A stretch of 64,000 bases of DNA from Variovorax paradoxus (GCF_009498455.1 NZ_CP045644.1:1457001-1521000); one strand, 5' to 3'; counted from the first letter of the stretch, positions 1-8,998 are shown. Numbers and translations: made by a program. The notes: generated by a model not told the origin, from the letters alone.

Positions 1-246
1 TGGGACGCGCCCTTCGTGCACACCGCGAAGAAATACGGCGAGACGCAGGACGCGTCGCTGATCTGGGAAGGCCACAAGGCCGGGCGCGACATCGGCTACT
101 GCCACATCGAGAAGCTGCACAACCTCGAGGTGCTGCCGCCCACGGGCTTCTTCATCAGCTGCTTTCCGCACAAGATCCGCGGCGCTTCGGCGGGCTGGAC
201 GCGCGCAGTGGCGATCTTCGACGACGCGCTGATGGCGTCGGTCTGA
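1..246 (+). CDS. cyclase-family protein, C-terminal part (5' end outside window)
   Basis: The reading frame is open from base 1 to a TGA at 244-246, so this is the last 81 residues of a longer protein. The tail contains the pattern N-L-E-V-L-P-P-T-G-F followed by S-A-G-W-T-R-A-V-A-I. This resembles the C-terminus of the cyclase/kynurenine-formamidase-like family (PF04199), metal-dependent hydrolases of amides or cyclic compounds. It ends 2 bases before the fumarylacetoacetase start, so the two are probably co-transcribed. The metal-binding motif lies outside the window, so the substrate cannot be judged. Confidence 0.7.
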   Translation, partial: WDAPFVHTAKKYGETQDASLIWEGHKAGRDIGYCHIEKLHNLEVLPPTGFFISCFPHKIRGASAGWTRAVAIFDDALMASV

Positions 247-248
247 AC

Positions 249-1571
249 ATGATCGAACTCAACCACACGCACGACGCCAGCGCTCGCAGCTGGGTCACAT
301 CGGCCAACGTCGCAGGCAGCGACTTTCCGATCCAGAACCTGCCGTATGCGATGTTCCGTCGCATGGGCAGCCCCGAGCCGTTCCGCGGTGGCGTGGCCAT
401 CGGCGACCAGGTGCTCGACCTCGCGGCGCTGGCTGCGGGATCGCACGTCAACGGCCTCGCGCTCGATGCGGCGCGTGCAGCTGCGTTGCCCGCGCTCAAC
501 GATTTCTTCGCGCTCGGCCCGTCCGCCTGGCAGGCGCTGCGCCATGCGATCTTCGCGCTCTTGCGCAGCGATGCACCGACCGCGACGGCGGACGACCTGC
601 AGCCCTGCCTCGTGCCGCAGGCCGAGGTCGACTACACCGTGCCCGCGCGCATCGGCGACTACACCGACTTCTACACCTCGATCGACCACGCACTGAACAT
701 CAGCCGCCTGATGAACCCCGACGGCGACGTCACGCCCAACTTCCGCTGGGTGCCGACGGCGTACCACGGGCGCGTGTCGACCATCGGCGTGAGCGGCCAG
801 CGCTTTCACCGGCCGATGGGCCAGGCCATGGCGCCCGGCGCGAAGGCGCCGACCTACCAGGCCTGCGCGCGGCTCGACTACGAACTGGAGCTGGGCGTGT
901 GGATCGGCCAAGGCAATGCGCAGGGCGAGGCGATTCCGCTCGAAAACGCGGAGGAACACATCTTCGGCCTCTGCCTGCTCAACGACTGGTCGGCGCGCGA
1001 CATCCAGTTCTGGGAAATGGCGCCGCTCGGGCCTTTCCTCGCGAAGAACTTCGCCACCACGATCTCGCCGTGGATCGTGACGATGGAAGCGCTCGCGCCC
1101 TACCGCCAGGCATGGACGCGGCCCGCGAACGACCCGCAACCGCTCCCATACCTGGAAGGCAGCGCGAACCGCGAAGGCGGCGCGCTCGACATCCGGCTCG
1201 AGGTGTGGCTCGAAAGCGAGCAGGCGCGCGAACAGAAGACCGGGCCGTCGCGCCTGTCGGGCACGAGCTTCCGTCACCAGTACTGGAGCGTTGCGCAAAT
1301 GGTGGCGCACCACACGGTGGGCGGCTGCAGCCTGAACCCGGGCGACCTGTTCGGCAGCGGCACCATCTCGGGCCCTGGCGAAGGCGAGGCCGGCGCGATC
1401 ATCGAACTGACCCGCGCGGCCCAAACCCCGGTGACGCTGGCCAACGGCGAAACGCGCGGATTCCTGGAAGACGGGGATGCGGTGCTGCTGCGCGGCTGGT
1501 GCGAGAAGCCCGGCCATGCGCGCATCGGTTTCGGCGAGAGCCGGGGGACCGTGCTGCCGGCGCGAGGATGA
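249..1571 (+). CDS. fahA: fumarylacetoacetase
   Basis: A 440-residue protein, close to the usual family length. It would hydrolyse 4-fumarylacetoacetate to fumarate and acetoacetate, the last step of tyrosine/homogentisate degradation in the cytoplasm. The N-terminal domain (about 1-115) precedes the catalytic FAH domain. The catalytic part opens with Y-T-D-F-Y-T-S near residue 138 and carries the conserved N-P-D-G-D and A-Y-H-G-R segments (metal and substrate binding in the family). It starts 2 bases after the cyclase-family gene without a clear Shine-Dalgarno sequence, suggesting translational coupling. A hairpin terminator follows. No homogentisate dioxygenase is visible in the window. Confidence 0.93.
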   Translation: MIELNHTHDASARSWVTSANVAGSDFPIQNLPYAMFRRMGSPEPFRGGVAIGDQVLDLAALAAGSHVNGLALDAARAAALPALNDFFALGPSAWQALRHAIFALLRSDAPTATADDLQPCLVPQAEVDYTVPARIGDYTDFYTSIDHALNISRLMNPDGDVTPNFRWVPTAYHGRVSTIGVSGQRFHRPMGQAMAPGAKAPTYQACARLDYELELGVWIGQGNAQGEAIPLENAEEHIFGLCLLNDWSARDIQFWEMAPLGPFLAKNFATTISPWIVTMEALAPYRQAWTRPANDPQPLPYLEGSANREGGALDIRLEVWLESEQAREQKTGPSRLSGTSFRHQYWSVAQMVAHHTVGGCSLNPGDLFGSGTISGPGEGEAGAIIELTRAAQTPVTLANGETRGFLEDGDAVLLRGWCEKPGHARIGFGESRGTVLPARG

Positions 1572-1598
1572 CCTCGGGGTGAAACCGCCGCGCCAATG

Positions 1599-1628
1599 AA
1601 AAAGGCCACCTGGTGAGGTGGCCTTTTT
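1599..1628 (+). terminator. Rho-independent terminator after fahA
   Basis: A 12-bp perfect stem (1599-1610 with 1617-1628) encloses a 6-base loop and ends in five T residues. The stem begins with A5, so it would also end transcription arriving from the right (the tRNA-Gly unit on the minus strand). Confidence 0.88.
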
Positions 1629-1637
1629 CATGCGATT

Positions 1638-1713
1638 TGGAGCGGGAAAAGAGTCTCGAACTCTCGACCTCAACCTTGGCAAGGTTGCGCTCTACCAACT
1701 GAGCTATTCCCGC
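1638..1713 (-). tRNA. tRNA-Gly (anticodon GCC)
   Basis: Read on the minus strand this 76-base unit starts GCGGGAATAGCTCAG and ends with an encoded CCA. The acceptor stem pairs 7/7. The D-arm AGCTCAGTTGGTAGAGC and the T-arm with GTTCGAG are standard. The anticodon loop reads TT-GCC-AA. It decodes GGC and GGT. The bidirectional terminator at 1599-1628 lies just downstream. Confidence 0.96.
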
Positions 1714-1776
1714 GTGAGCCTCAGATTATAGGGTGGTTCTGAGCCGTTTGCCAGCCTCCACCGAAAAAATTTGAAA

Positions 1777-2679
1777 TCAGGCCCCGAACACCAGCGCGCG
1801 GTGCATCGACACCCCGGCAAACAGCCCGTCGGCCGAGGCGAGCGTGGCGTTGGAGAAAGCCATCGCCACATCGCCCGCCGCATAGACGCCGGGCACCGTG
1901 GTCGTCTTCATCGCATCGACGCGCAATACCGGGCCGGTCGGGCCGTCGTCGAACGCGCAGCCCAGCTGTTCGGCCAGCGGACTGGTCGGCCGCGTGTGCG
2001 GCGCCACGAACAGCGCCTCGATCGGCACACGCCGCCCGTCGTCCAGGCGCACGGCCGTCAGGTCCGTCCCCTGCCCTTCGAGGCCGGCGATGCGCCCGGG
2101 CTCGAGGGTCACGCCGCGCGATTGCAGCCGGGCGCGTGCCTCGGCATCCGGCCCTTCAGCGCCATTCAGGAAGAGCGTGGTCGGGCCCCACTCGGCGATC
2201 AGCATCGCGTGGTCCGGCGGATGCGCGCTGTGAAAGAGCACGCCCAGCGGGCGATCACCGAACTCGTAGCCGTGGCAATAGGGACAGTGCAGCACGCTCT
2301 TGCCCCAGCGCTCGCCGAGCCCCGGAATGTCGGGCAGACCGTCCTGCACGCCGAAGGCCAGCAGCAGCTTGCGCGTGGAAAGCTTTTCCCCGTTGCTCAA
2401 TGAAACGGTGAAGCCCTCCTCGCCATCGGCCGTTGCCACAGTCACCGTGCCCTCGACGAAAGTGACCGACGGATAGGCGAGCAGCTTGTCGCGCGCGTTG
2501 GCAATCATCTGCAGCGGCGGCATGCCGTCCTGCCCGAAGAAGCCGTGCGAGGCGTCGGCGAAGCGATTGCGCGGGGCCCCTGCGTCGACGACGCAGACCT
2601 TCCTGCGTGCGCGCGCCAGTTGCATGGCGGCGGAAAGGCCGGCAAAGCTACCGCCCACGATGAGTGCGTCATAACGCAT
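1777..2679 (-). CDS. NAD(P)/FAD-dependent oxidoreductase, thioredoxin-reductase-like
   Basis: A 300-residue flavoprotein. The FAD Rossmann motif G-G-S-F-A-G-L-S lies near residue 9, and H-C-P-Y-C-H-G-Y, a redox-active CxxC, near residue 133, as in thioredoxin reductases. A late A-A-G-D-V motif (about 268) is the second FAD-binding signature. Length and layout match the single-chain TrxR-like family often found beside small regulators. The start overlaps the end of the upstream Rrf2 gene by 11 bases, so the two are translationally coupled. A role in thiol or redox homeostasis is likely, but the partner thiol protein is unknown. Confidence 0.85.
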   Translation of the reverse strand: MRYDALIVGGSFAGLSAAMQLARARRKVCVVDAGAPRNRFADASHGFFGQDGMPPLQMIANARDKLLAYPSVTFVEGTVTVATADGEEGFTVSLSNGEKLSTRKLLLAFGVQDGLPDIPGLGERWGKSVLHCPYCHGYEFGDRPLGVLFHSAHPPDHAMLIAEWGPTTLFLNGAEGPDAEARARLQSRGVTLEPGRIAGLEGQGTDLTAVRLDDGRRVPIEALFVAPHTRPTSPLAEQLGCAFDDGPTGPVLRVDAMKTTTVPGVYAAGDVAMAFSNATLASADGLFAGVSMHRALVFGA

Positions 2680-3130
2680 GTGCGATGTCCTTCAGGGTGA
2701 AGCCGCCGCCCGTCATGCGGCGATGAAAGTCCTTGGAAAGATCGGCCAGCGTGATGCCGTTGAGCCGCCGCAGCAGCAGCGCCTCGGCCTCCTGGCAGGC
2801 GCCGTCGAGTGCGGCGTTCACCGCCTGCTCGACGATGCAGCCCGGGCTCTCGGCGCGGTTGCCCATGGCCAGCAGCGCGGGCGCCCCGACGGCGTTGTGG
2901 ATGTCGCCCAGCGTCACCGAGCCCAGCGAGCACGACAGCACCCAGCCGCCGCCATGCCCCTTCGCCGAGCTGACGAAGCCGGCCTGTCGCAGCCCCGCCA
3001 TGAGCCGGCGCACGACGACGGGGTTGGTCTGCATCGCCGCGGCGAGCGCCTCGGAGGTGATGGGTGCGTCCAGCTCGGCCATGTGCAGCAGCACGTGGAG
3101 CACGCCGGAGAGCTTGCTGTCTCGTTTCAT
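2669..3130 (-). CDS. Rrf2-family transcriptional regulator
   Basis: A 153-residue winged-helix regulator whose N-terminus (M-K-R-D-S-K-L-S-G-V-L-H-V-L-L-H-M) matches the Rrf2/YwnA style. The HTH spans about residues 25-60 and is followed by G-H-G-G-G-W, typical of the wing. Two cysteines (in P-G-C-I-V and G-A-C-Q-E) could sense redox or metal, but the three-Cys Fe-S signature of IscR is absent. It is coupled to the downstream TrxR-like gene. A perfect palindrome covers the start codon, suggesting autoregulation. No Shine-Dalgarno sequence precedes the ATG. Confidence 0.85.
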   Translation of the reverse strand: MKRDSKLSGVLHVLLHMAELDAPITSEALAAAMQTNPVVVRRLMAGLRQAGFVSSAKGHGGGWVLSCSLGSVTLGDIHNAVGAPALLAMGNRAESPGCIVEQAVNAALDGACQEAEALLLRRLNGITLADLSKDFHRRMTGGGFTLKDIAHAL

Positions 3131-3149
3131 GCAACATTATGAGTTGCAT
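3129..3149. promoter_or_regulatory. palindromic operator over the Rrf2 gene start
   Basis: ATGCAAC and GTTGCAT form a perfect 7-bp inverted repeat with a 7-base spacer. On the minus strand the spacer region supplies CATAAT, a good -10 element ending 5 bases before the Rrf2 ATG. The -35 region is weak. The palindrome overlaps both -10 and start codon, as expected for autorepression; binding by the Rrf2 protein is inferred. Confidence 0.6.
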
Positions 3150-3379
3150 GTTTCCGACGGCATGGCGCTCGACATCCAAAAACCCCGGATCGCGCGGGGA
3201 TTTGCAGACGCCGCCCTAACGCACGAGCCCCTCATTTCGCCGACGGTCGATTCCCACAGCAGCGGGCGAACGCGCCGCACATGGCGACAACCCGCCGGCC
3301 CGTGATGGTTGCCCCCGAATCGATCGAACCCCGGTCGGTTCTGGAAACCGTGACTCAGCAACGAAAGGAACTGTCACTC

Positions 3380-3886
3380 ATGACTACACATGCAACCAAC
3401 CGCATCTTCATCGGCGCCATGCTGGCGGGCCTCCTGGCCCTCGGCGCGACGGCCCAGGCGCAAGGCGTCGGGGTCGGCGTGGGGGTCAACGCCGATGTGA
3501 AGGCCTCGGGCGCGACTGGTGCGACGCAAGGCGGCGCAGCGGGTGCACGCTCGCAGACCGGTGCGTCGGCCGGTGCCAATACGAATGCCAACACCGACAC
3601 CTCGACCTCCGGTGCGACCGGCGGCGTGGGCAATGCCGTCGGTGGCGTGCTCGGCACGGCCACGGGTGCGGTCGGCGGTGCCACCGGCGCCGTGGGCGGC
3701 GCGACACAGGCTGCGGGCGGTGCGACGCAGGCCGTCGGCGGTGTGACCAACACCGTCGGCAGCACCGTGAACAGCGCGACCGGTGCCGCGGGCGCGGTCG
3801 GCGGCGCGGTGAAACCGGCCACGGCCGGCGCCAAGGCGAGCGGCAAGGCGCAGGGCTCGGGCGCGGTCGACCTGCACAAGAAGTAA
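3380..3886 (+). CDS. secreted Gly/Ala/Val/Thr-rich low-complexity protein
   Basis: A 168-residue protein starting at the ATG preceded by AAAGGA. It has a Sec-type signal peptide (M-T-T-H...A-L-G-A-T-A-Q-A-Q, cleavage near residue 28). The rest is almost wholly Gly, Ala, Val, Thr and Ser. The core carries degenerate repeats of the type G-G-A-T-G/Q-A-V-G-G (about residues 78-135). There are no cysteines and no recognisable domain. Such proteins are usually labelled hypothetical and may be exported surface or matrix components; that role is inference. A bidirectional terminator follows. Confidence 0.75.
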   Translation: MTTHATNRIFIGAMLAGLLALGATAQAQGVGVGVGVNADVKASGATGATQGGAAGARSQTGASAGANTNANTDTSTSGATGGVGNAVGGVLGTATGAVGGATGAVGGATQAAGGATQAVGGVTNTVGSTVNSATGAAGAVGGAVKPATAGAKASGKAQGSGAVDLHKK

Positions 3887-3954
3887 GCAGGTCGCACGCC
3901 GCATTGCTGCAGTGGCCGGACGCGGCTGCTGCAGCGCATCGCTTCAACGAAATC

Positions 3955-3985
3955 AAGCCCGCAACGCTTCGTGCGTTGCGGGCTT
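3955..3985. terminator. bidirectional terminator between convergent genes
   Basis: A 13-bp perfect stem (AAGCCCGCAACGC with its complement) with a 5-base loop lies between the plus-strand secreted protein and the minus-strand MaoC gene. Flanking T-rich stretches are short (TTGTGT to the right; TTGATTT when read leftwards). Confidence 0.75.
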
Positions 3986-3991
3986 GTGTCG

Positions 3992-4438
3992 TTAGGGGCC
4001 GGGTGCGGGCAGCTTGAAGAGGCTGGTGACTTCGGTGTCGAGCACCACCAGCGCGCGCTGGTTGAACAGCCGCCAGCGCCAGCGCAGGATGCCGAGCGTG
4101 GGGCGCTTTTCGGAGCGGCGCACTTCGATCACGTCGGCCACGAGCCGCAGCGCATCGCCAGGTCGCACCGGGTTCGGCCAGCGCACGTGCTCGAGCCCGG
4201 GCGAGGCGAACGATTCGGAGCCGGCCAGTGCGGCCTCGACCACCAGCCGCATCGCGATCGAACAGGTGTGCCAGCCGCTGGCGATGAGGCCGCCGAAGGG
4301 GCTTTCGGCAGCGGCCTCGGCGTCGGTGTGGAACCACTGCGGGTCGTAGGCCCGCGCGAACTGCAGCAGCTCGGCTTCGGTGAGCACATAAGGCCCGGCC
4401 TCGATGACCTGGCCTGCATGGAAGTCGGCGAACAGCAT
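3992..4438 (-). CDS. MaoC-family dehydratase
   Basis: A 148-residue single hotdog-fold protein. It has the hydratase-2-type signature A-Y-D-P-Q-W-F-H-T-D followed by F-G-G-L-I-A-S-G-W-H (about residues 50-78), with the catalytic Asp and His in the expected places. Family members hydrate 2-enoyl-CoA thioesters. It begins 10 bases after the boxA stop and is the last gene of boxC-boxB-boxA, so it may hydrate a dehydroadipyl-CoA intermediate produced after ring opening. That assignment is inferred from position only; it could also be a stand-alone (R)-hydratase. Confidence 0.82.
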   Translation of the reverse strand: MLFADFHAGQVIEAGPYVLTEAELLQFARAYDPQWFHTDAEAAAESPFGGLIASGWHTCSIAMRLVVEAALAGSESFASPGLEHVRWPNPVRPGDALRLVADVIEVRRSEKRPTLGILRWRWRLFNQRALVVLDTEVTSLFKLPAPGP

Positions 4439-4448
4439 TCGCCGCAGC

Positions 4449-5729
4449 TTAGTACGTTTCGAGGTGGAGTCGGCCTTCGCGCTTCAGTGCGGCGCCCACG
4501 GTGTCCCAGTCGAGCCCCGCTTCTTTCGCCACGTCGCACAGTGCGAGCACTACGCCCTCTTCCATGCTCTTGAGGCCGCACACATAGAAATGGCTCGCGC
4601 CGTCTTTCAGCAGCGCGGCCAGGTCGGCGGCGCGTTCGCGCATCAGGTCCTGCACGTAGCGCTTGGGTTGCCCCGCCGTGCGCGAGAACGCGAAGTTGAT
4701 GTCGATGAAGTCCTTGGGCAGCGACTGCAGCGGGCCGAAGTACGGCAGCTCCTGCTGCGTGCGCGCGCCGAAGAACAGCATGAGCTTGCCGCCTTCGAAC
4801 TTGCCGCTCTTGCGCAGGCGCCGGCGCCATTCGGTCATGGCGCGCATCGGTGCACTGCCGGTGCCGGTGCAGATCATCACGATGTGCGACTTGGGATGGT
4901 TCGGCATCAGGAACGACGAACCGAAGGGGCCCACCACCTGCACCGTGTCGCCCACCTTGAGGTCGCACACGTAGTTGGAGCACACGCCGCGCACCGGGTC
5001 GCCTTCGTGGTCCTCGGTGACGCGCTTCACGGTGAGCGAGACGTTGTTGTAGCCGGGCCGCTCGCCGTTGCGCGGGCTGGCCACCGAGTACTGGCGCGCA
5101 TGGTGGCGCTTGCCGATGGCATCGACGCCCGGCGGCACGATGCCGATCGACTGGCCCTCGAGCACGGGGAACGGCACCACGCCGAAGTCGAGCACGATGT
5201 GGTGCGTCTCGCTGTCGAAGCCGGCCTCGGTGCAGTTGAAGTTGCCCACCACGGTGGCGGTGGTCGGGGTCTTCGGCGGGAACAGGTTGGTGTACGCGTG
5301 CGCGGCCGACCAGGGCGGCACGCTGGCACCGTACTGCGCGGAGTTGAAGACCGGCTCGGTGGCTTCGGCCGCAGCCTGGGCCTGCGTCTGCGCGGGCGCT
5401 TCTGCAGCCTCGGCGGAAGCACCGGACACGCCGGCGGCTTCGAGTTCTTCGGGCGAGAGTTCTGCGGGGAGCTCTTCCCACGTGAGCTGCTCTTCGATGG
5501 TGTACGCACGCACCAAAGGCATGGTGCGCCAGTTGTCGATCGAGCCCGTGGGGCACGGCGAGATGCAGGCCATGCAGCCGTTGCAGACGTCCGCACGCAC
5601 AACGTAGTTGTTGTCGTCGTGCGTGATCGCGTTCACGGGGCAGGTCGCCTCGCAGGTGTTGCAGCGGATGCAGATCTCGGGGTCGATCAGGTGCTGCTTG
5701 ATGATCCCGGCTTCAACGACCATGTCCAT
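4449..5729 (-). CDS. boxA: benzoyl-CoA 2,3-epoxidase, reductase subunit BoxA
   Basis: A 426-residue NADPH-dependent reductase that passes electrons to the di-iron epoxidase BoxB. The N-terminus holds two 4Fe-4S ferredoxin motifs: cysteines 20, 23, 26, 30 and 49, 52, 55, 59. An Ala/Glu/Pro-rich linker (about 85-125) follows, then an FAD/NAD-binding ferredoxin-NADP-reductase domain with R-Q-Y-S-V-A (flavin), G-T-G-S-A-P-M-R (NAD(P)) and a terminal L-E-T-Y. The start is preceded by AGGAGA. It is downstream of boxB across a 130-bp gap containing a palindromic repeat pair. BoxA normally works only with BoxB, whose gene is present. Confidence 0.95.
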   Translation of the reverse strand: MDMVVEAGIIKQHLIDPEICIRCNTCEATCPVNAITHDDNNYVVRADVCNGCMACISPCPTGSIDNWRTMPLVRAYTIEEQLTWEELPAELSPEELEAAGVSGASAEAAEAPAQTQAQAAAEATEPVFNSAQYGASVPPWSAAHAYTNLFPPKTPTTATVVGNFNCTEAGFDSETHHIVLDFGVVPFPVLEGQSIGIVPPGVDAIGKRHHARQYSVASPRNGERPGYNNVSLTVKRVTEDHEGDPVRGVCSNYVCDLKVGDTVQVVGPFGSSFLMPNHPKSHIVMICTGTGSAPMRAMTEWRRRLRKSGKFEGGKLMLFFGARTQQELPYFGPLQSLPKDFIDINFAFSRTAGQPKRYVQDLMRERAADLAALLKDGASHFYVCGLKSMEEGVVLALCDVAKEAGLDWDTVGAALKREGRLHLETY

Positions 5730-5745
5730 GTTGTTCTCTCCTGAA

Positions 5746-5843
5746 AGCCCTCCCCTTCCGGGGAGGGTTGGGTGGGGCCAGCGGCGTTTGTCGTGGTCAC
5801 GCTGCTGTGCCCCATCCCAGCCTTCCCCAGCGGGGAAGGAGCA
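5746..5843. repeat. palindromic GC-rich repeat pair between boxB and boxA
   Basis: Two hairpin arms in opposite orientation, 5746-5778 (CCCTCCCCTTCCGGGGAGGG core then TTGGGTGGGG) and 5808-5843 (CCCCATCCCAGCC then a CTTCCCC/GGGGAAGG stem), are separated by about 30 bp. They belong to the same family as the pairs at 13907-14022 and 18049-18163. The pair may form a larger structure and modulate boxA expression relative to boxB. Confidence 0.75.
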
Positions 5844-5859
5844 ATACCGAAATCCCGGA

Positions 5860-7287
5860 TCAACCGAAACGCACGTACTCGAAATCGACAGGCTGGCGGT
5901 TGATGCCCATCACCGGCGGTGCAATCCAGCCTGCGAACTTGCCCGGCTCGATCACGCGGCCCATCAACGATGCCACGAAAGCGAAGTCTTCGGAACTCGG
6001 CAGCCATTCGTCGCGCTTGGCGGCCCATTCGACCTCGCTCACCACGCGGCCCTCGGGCGACATCTTGATGCCGGCGAGCGCGCCGATCTGGCGGTTGAAG
6101 GCCTTGTGCGGCACGACCAGACGCGTCGGAATGCCGGCCTTCTCGAGCACCTTGTTCCAGCGGCCGACGCCGGACACCGAGTCCTTGATGAAGTCGTCGC
6201 GCAGCACTTCGTTCAGTGCGTTGAGCATCGGCACGTCCTTCTCGACGAGCTGGCCGTCGCGCACTTCGAGCACCTTGTAGGTCTGGCCTTTGAGCACGTG
6301 GTCGTCGTCGCGCTTGCCTTCTTCGTAGCGGCCCTTCAGGCCCGAGCTGTAGAAGATGGCGGCGTTGCTCGACTGGTCGGCGCCGAACAGATCGATGGTC
6401 ACCGAGTAGTGGAAGTTCAGGTAGCGCTGGATGGTGCCCAGGTCGATGCAGCCGGCGGCGCGGATCTTCTGCGCGTCGTCGGTCTTGAGCTCGTTCATGA
6501 CCTGTGCGGTGCGCGCGATGACGCGCGACACGCCGCTCTCGCCCACGAACATGTGGTGCGCTTCTTCGGTCAGCATGAACTTCGTGGTGCGCGCCAGCGG
6601 GTCGAACGCACTCTCGGCCAGCGCGGCCAGCTGGAACTTGCCGTCGCGGTCGGTGAAGTAGGTGAACATGAAGAACGCGAGCCAGTCGGGCGTCTTCTCG
6701 TTGAAGGCGCCCAGGATGCGCGGGTTGTTGGCGTCGCCCGAGGTGCGCTGCAGCAGCGCGTCGGCCTCTTCGCGGCCGTCGCGGCCGAAGTGCTTCTGCA
6801 GCAGGTAGACCATGGCCCACAGGTGGCGGCCTTCTTCGACGTTGATCTGGAACAGATTGCGCAGGTCGTACATCGACGGCGCCGTGAGGCCCAGGTGGCG
6901 CTGCTGCTCGACCGACGCGGGCTCGGTGTCGCCCTGCGTGACGATGATGCGGCGCAGGTTGGCGCGGTGTTCGCCGGGCACGTCCTGCCAGACCTTCTCG
7001 CCCTTGTGGTCGCCGAAGTGCACTTCGCGGTTGGCATCGCCCGGGTTCAGGAAGATGCCCCAGCGGTAGTCGCGCATCTTCACGTGGCCGAACTGCGCCC
7101 AGCCCTGCGGGTCGACGCTCACGGCCGTGCGCAGGTACACGTCATGGTTGGTCGAGCCTTCGGGGCCCACGTCGTCCCACCAGTTGATGAAGTTGGGTTG
7201 CCAGCCTTCGAGCGCGCGCTGCAGCGTGCGGTCTTCGCCGAGGTTGACGTTGTTGGGGATCTTCTCGCTGTAGTTGATCGTGCTCAT
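5860..7287 (-). CDS. boxB: benzoyl-CoA 2,3-epoxidase, oxygenase subunit BoxB
   Basis: A 475-residue class I di-iron monooxygenase subunit that epoxidises benzoyl-CoA with O2 and electrons from BoxA. The two di-iron ligand motifs are visible: E-E-G-R-H at 151-155 and E-E-A-H-H at 241-245, both in predicted helices. Length matches characterised BoxB proteins. The start has a good AAGGAA Shine-Dalgarno sequence. It follows boxC by 37 bp and precedes boxA, giving the order boxC-boxB-boxA. Benzoyl-CoA is supplied by the ligase encoded at 12337-13887. Confidence 0.96.
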   Translation of the reverse strand: MSTINYSEKIPNNVNLGEDRTLQRALEGWQPNFINWWDDVGPEGSTNHDVYLRTAVSVDPQGWAQFGHVKMRDYRWGIFLNPGDANREVHFGDHKGEKVWQDVPGEHRANLRRIIVTQGDTEPASVEQQRHLGLTAPSMYDLRNLFQINVEEGRHLWAMVYLLQKHFGRDGREEADALLQRTSGDANNPRILGAFNEKTPDWLAFFMFTYFTDRDGKFQLAALAESAFDPLARTTKFMLTEEAHHMFVGESGVSRVIARTAQVMNELKTDDAQKIRAAGCIDLGTIQRYLNFHYSVTIDLFGADQSSNAAIFYSSGLKGRYEEGKRDDDHVLKGQTYKVLEVRDGQLVEKDVPMLNALNEVLRDDFIKDSVSGVGRWNKVLEKAGIPTRLVVPHKAFNRQIGALAGIKMSPEGRVVSEVEWAAKRDEWLPSSEDFAFVASLMGRVIEPGKFAGWIAPPVMGINRQPVDFEYVRFG

Positions 7288-7324
7288 CGTTGTTCCTTGG
7301 GTTGTGCGGACTGCTGCTCTGTGC

Positions 7325-8998
7325 TCAAACGCGGTTCAAGTCGAAGCCGGCTTTTTGACCGGTGCCGTAGACCTTCAATGCGCCCTTTTCGCCGACGGCG
7401 TTGGGGCGGTTGAAGATCCAGTTCTGCCAGGCCGTGAGGCGGCCGAAAATGCGGGTGGCCATGTTCTCCTTGCTCGCGAAGCGCAGGTTGGCTTCGAGGC
7501 CGGTGAGTGCGTCGGGCGACATGGCGGCGCGCTCTTCGATGGCGATGCGGATCTCGTCGTCCCAGTCGATGTCGTCGGGCGCGGCGGTCACGAGGCCGAG
7601 CTTCACGGCCTCGTCGGCGTCGAGCGCCTGGCCGGCGGCGGCGCGCGCAGCTTCGAGCGGCGCGGTCTCTTCATAGAAGCGGCGCTGCAGGCGGCTCTGG
7701 TCGTTCACCATCGGGAAGAAGCCGAAGTTGAATTCGTTGAGCGTGAGCTTCGGTGCGCGCGCGGCGTCGTCGGGCAGCGCGAGCATGTAGCTGCGGTCGG
7801 CCGCAAAAGCCAGCTCGGCCAGCGTGCCGGCGAAGCACGAGCCGGCCTCGACCAGCGCGAAGAGGCTGCGCGACGACACATCGAGGCGCGCCAGCGTGCG
7901 ACGCAGGCCGCCGATGGTTTCGCGCACCAGCCAGTGGTCTTTGTTGGCGAACATCACGGCGTCCGATGCGAGCACGGCGGCGGCGTCGCCTTCGGTCTTG
8001 AGCAGCCAGGTGCCGACGTCGAGTTCGTTGGTGCGCAGGTTGAGGATGGCGTCGTCGAGCTCGCGGCACACGGCCAGCGGCCACCACGCGGCGCCTGCGG
8101 CTTCGATGCCGGCGATGTAGGCCGGCTGCGCACCGGTGGGCGCCTTCACGGTGATCGTCGCGGTGCGCTTGCTGCGGTCGATCTGCACGTTGACGTTGGC
8201 ATACGCGATGCCGTCGGCGCTGTCGGTGCGCTCGACGCGGGTCAGGGCCACGCCCTTGGCGCCGGCCGGACGGTCGCTGCCGGCGGCGAGCTGCGTGGCG
8301 CGTTCCTGCACGGCGGCGGGAAACTGCGCGGGCTTGGCCACGGCATCGACCAGGCGCCAGTCGACCGCGCGCTGGCCGCGCACGCCTTCGACGCTGGTGC
8401 AGAAGATGTCGGCGAGGTCGTGGCGCACATGGCGCTTGTCGGTCACGCGGGTCAGGCCGCCGGTGCCGGGCAGCACGCCGAGCAGCGGCACTTCGGGCAG
8501 CGAGACCGACGAGGAGCGGTCGTCCACCAGCAAGATTTCGTCGCAGGCCAGCGCCAGCTCGTAGCCGCCGCCGGCGCAGGCGCCGTTCACGGCCGCGAGG
8601 AACTTCAGGCCCGAGTGCTTGGAGGTGTCTTCCATGCCGTTGCGCGTCTCGTTGGTGAACTTGCAGAAGTTCACCTTCCAGGCGTGGCTCGACACGCCCA
8701 GCATGAAGATGTTGGCGCCCGAGCAGAAGATGCGGTCCTTGCCGCTGGTGACGATCACGCTGCGCACTTCGGGGTGCTCGAAGCGGATGCGGTTGAGCGC
8801 GTCGTTCAGCTCGATGTCCACGCCCAGGTCATAGCTGTTGAGCTTGAGCTTGTAGCCGGGGCGAATGCCGCCGTCTTCCGCGATGTCGAGCGTGAGGCGC
8901 GCAATGGCGCCGTCGAAGCTCAGCGACCAGTGGCGGTACTGGGCAGGTTCGATGCGGTAGTCGACGCGCTGGGGCGCCTGGAGCGTGGTGTCGGTCAT
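7325..8998 (-). CDS. boxC: benzoyl-CoA-dihydrodiol lyase BoxC
   Basis: A 557-residue tandem crotonase-fold enzyme. It opens 2,3-epoxybenzoyl-CoA hydrolytically, giving 3,4-dehydroadipyl-CoA semialdehyde and formate. The start at 8998 (M-T-D-T-T-L-Q) is chosen because AGGAG lies 7 bases upstream and the product then matches the usual size; an upstream in-frame start would add 34 unrelated residues. The first crotonase segment has C-S-G-A-N-I-F and A-G-G-G-Y-E-L oxyanion motifs (about 135-185). Two conserved acidic loops follow further on. First gene of the boxCBA operon, with a promoter/operator just upstream. Confidence 0.95.
   Translation of the reverse strand: MTDTTLQAPQRVDYRIEPAQYRHWSLSFDGAIARLTLDIAEDGGIRPGYKLKLNSYDLGVDIELNDALNRIRFEHPEVRSVIVTSGKDRIFCSGANIFMLGVSSHAWKVNFCKFTNETRNGMEDTSKHSGLKFLAAVNGACAGGGYELALACDEILLVDDRSSSVSLPEVPLLGVLPGTGGLTRVTDKRHVRHDLADIFCTSVEGVRGQRAVDWRLVDAVAKPAQFPAAVQERATQLAAGSDRPAGAKGVALTRVERTDSADGIAYANVNVQIDRSKRTATITVKAPTGAQPAYIAGIEAAGAAWWPLAVCRELDDAILNLRTNELDVGTWLLKTEGDAAAVLASDAVMFANKDHWLVRETIGGLRRTLARLDVSSRSLFALVEAGSCFAGTLAELAFAADRSYMLALPDDAARAPKLTLNEFNFGFFPMVNDQSRLQRRFYEETAPLEAARAAAGQALDADEAVKLGLVTAAPDDIDWDDEIRIAIEERAAMSPDALTGLEANLRFASKENMATRIFGRLTAWQNWIFNRPNAVGEKGALKVYGTGQKAGFDLNRV

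Noticed and set aside
96..1682. Long minus-strand open frame of 528 codons antisense to fumarylacetoacetase.
   Set aside because: It mirrors the GC-rich coding strand of a well-supported enzyme, is Arg-rich without any domain, and overlaps tRNA-Gly and the terminator.
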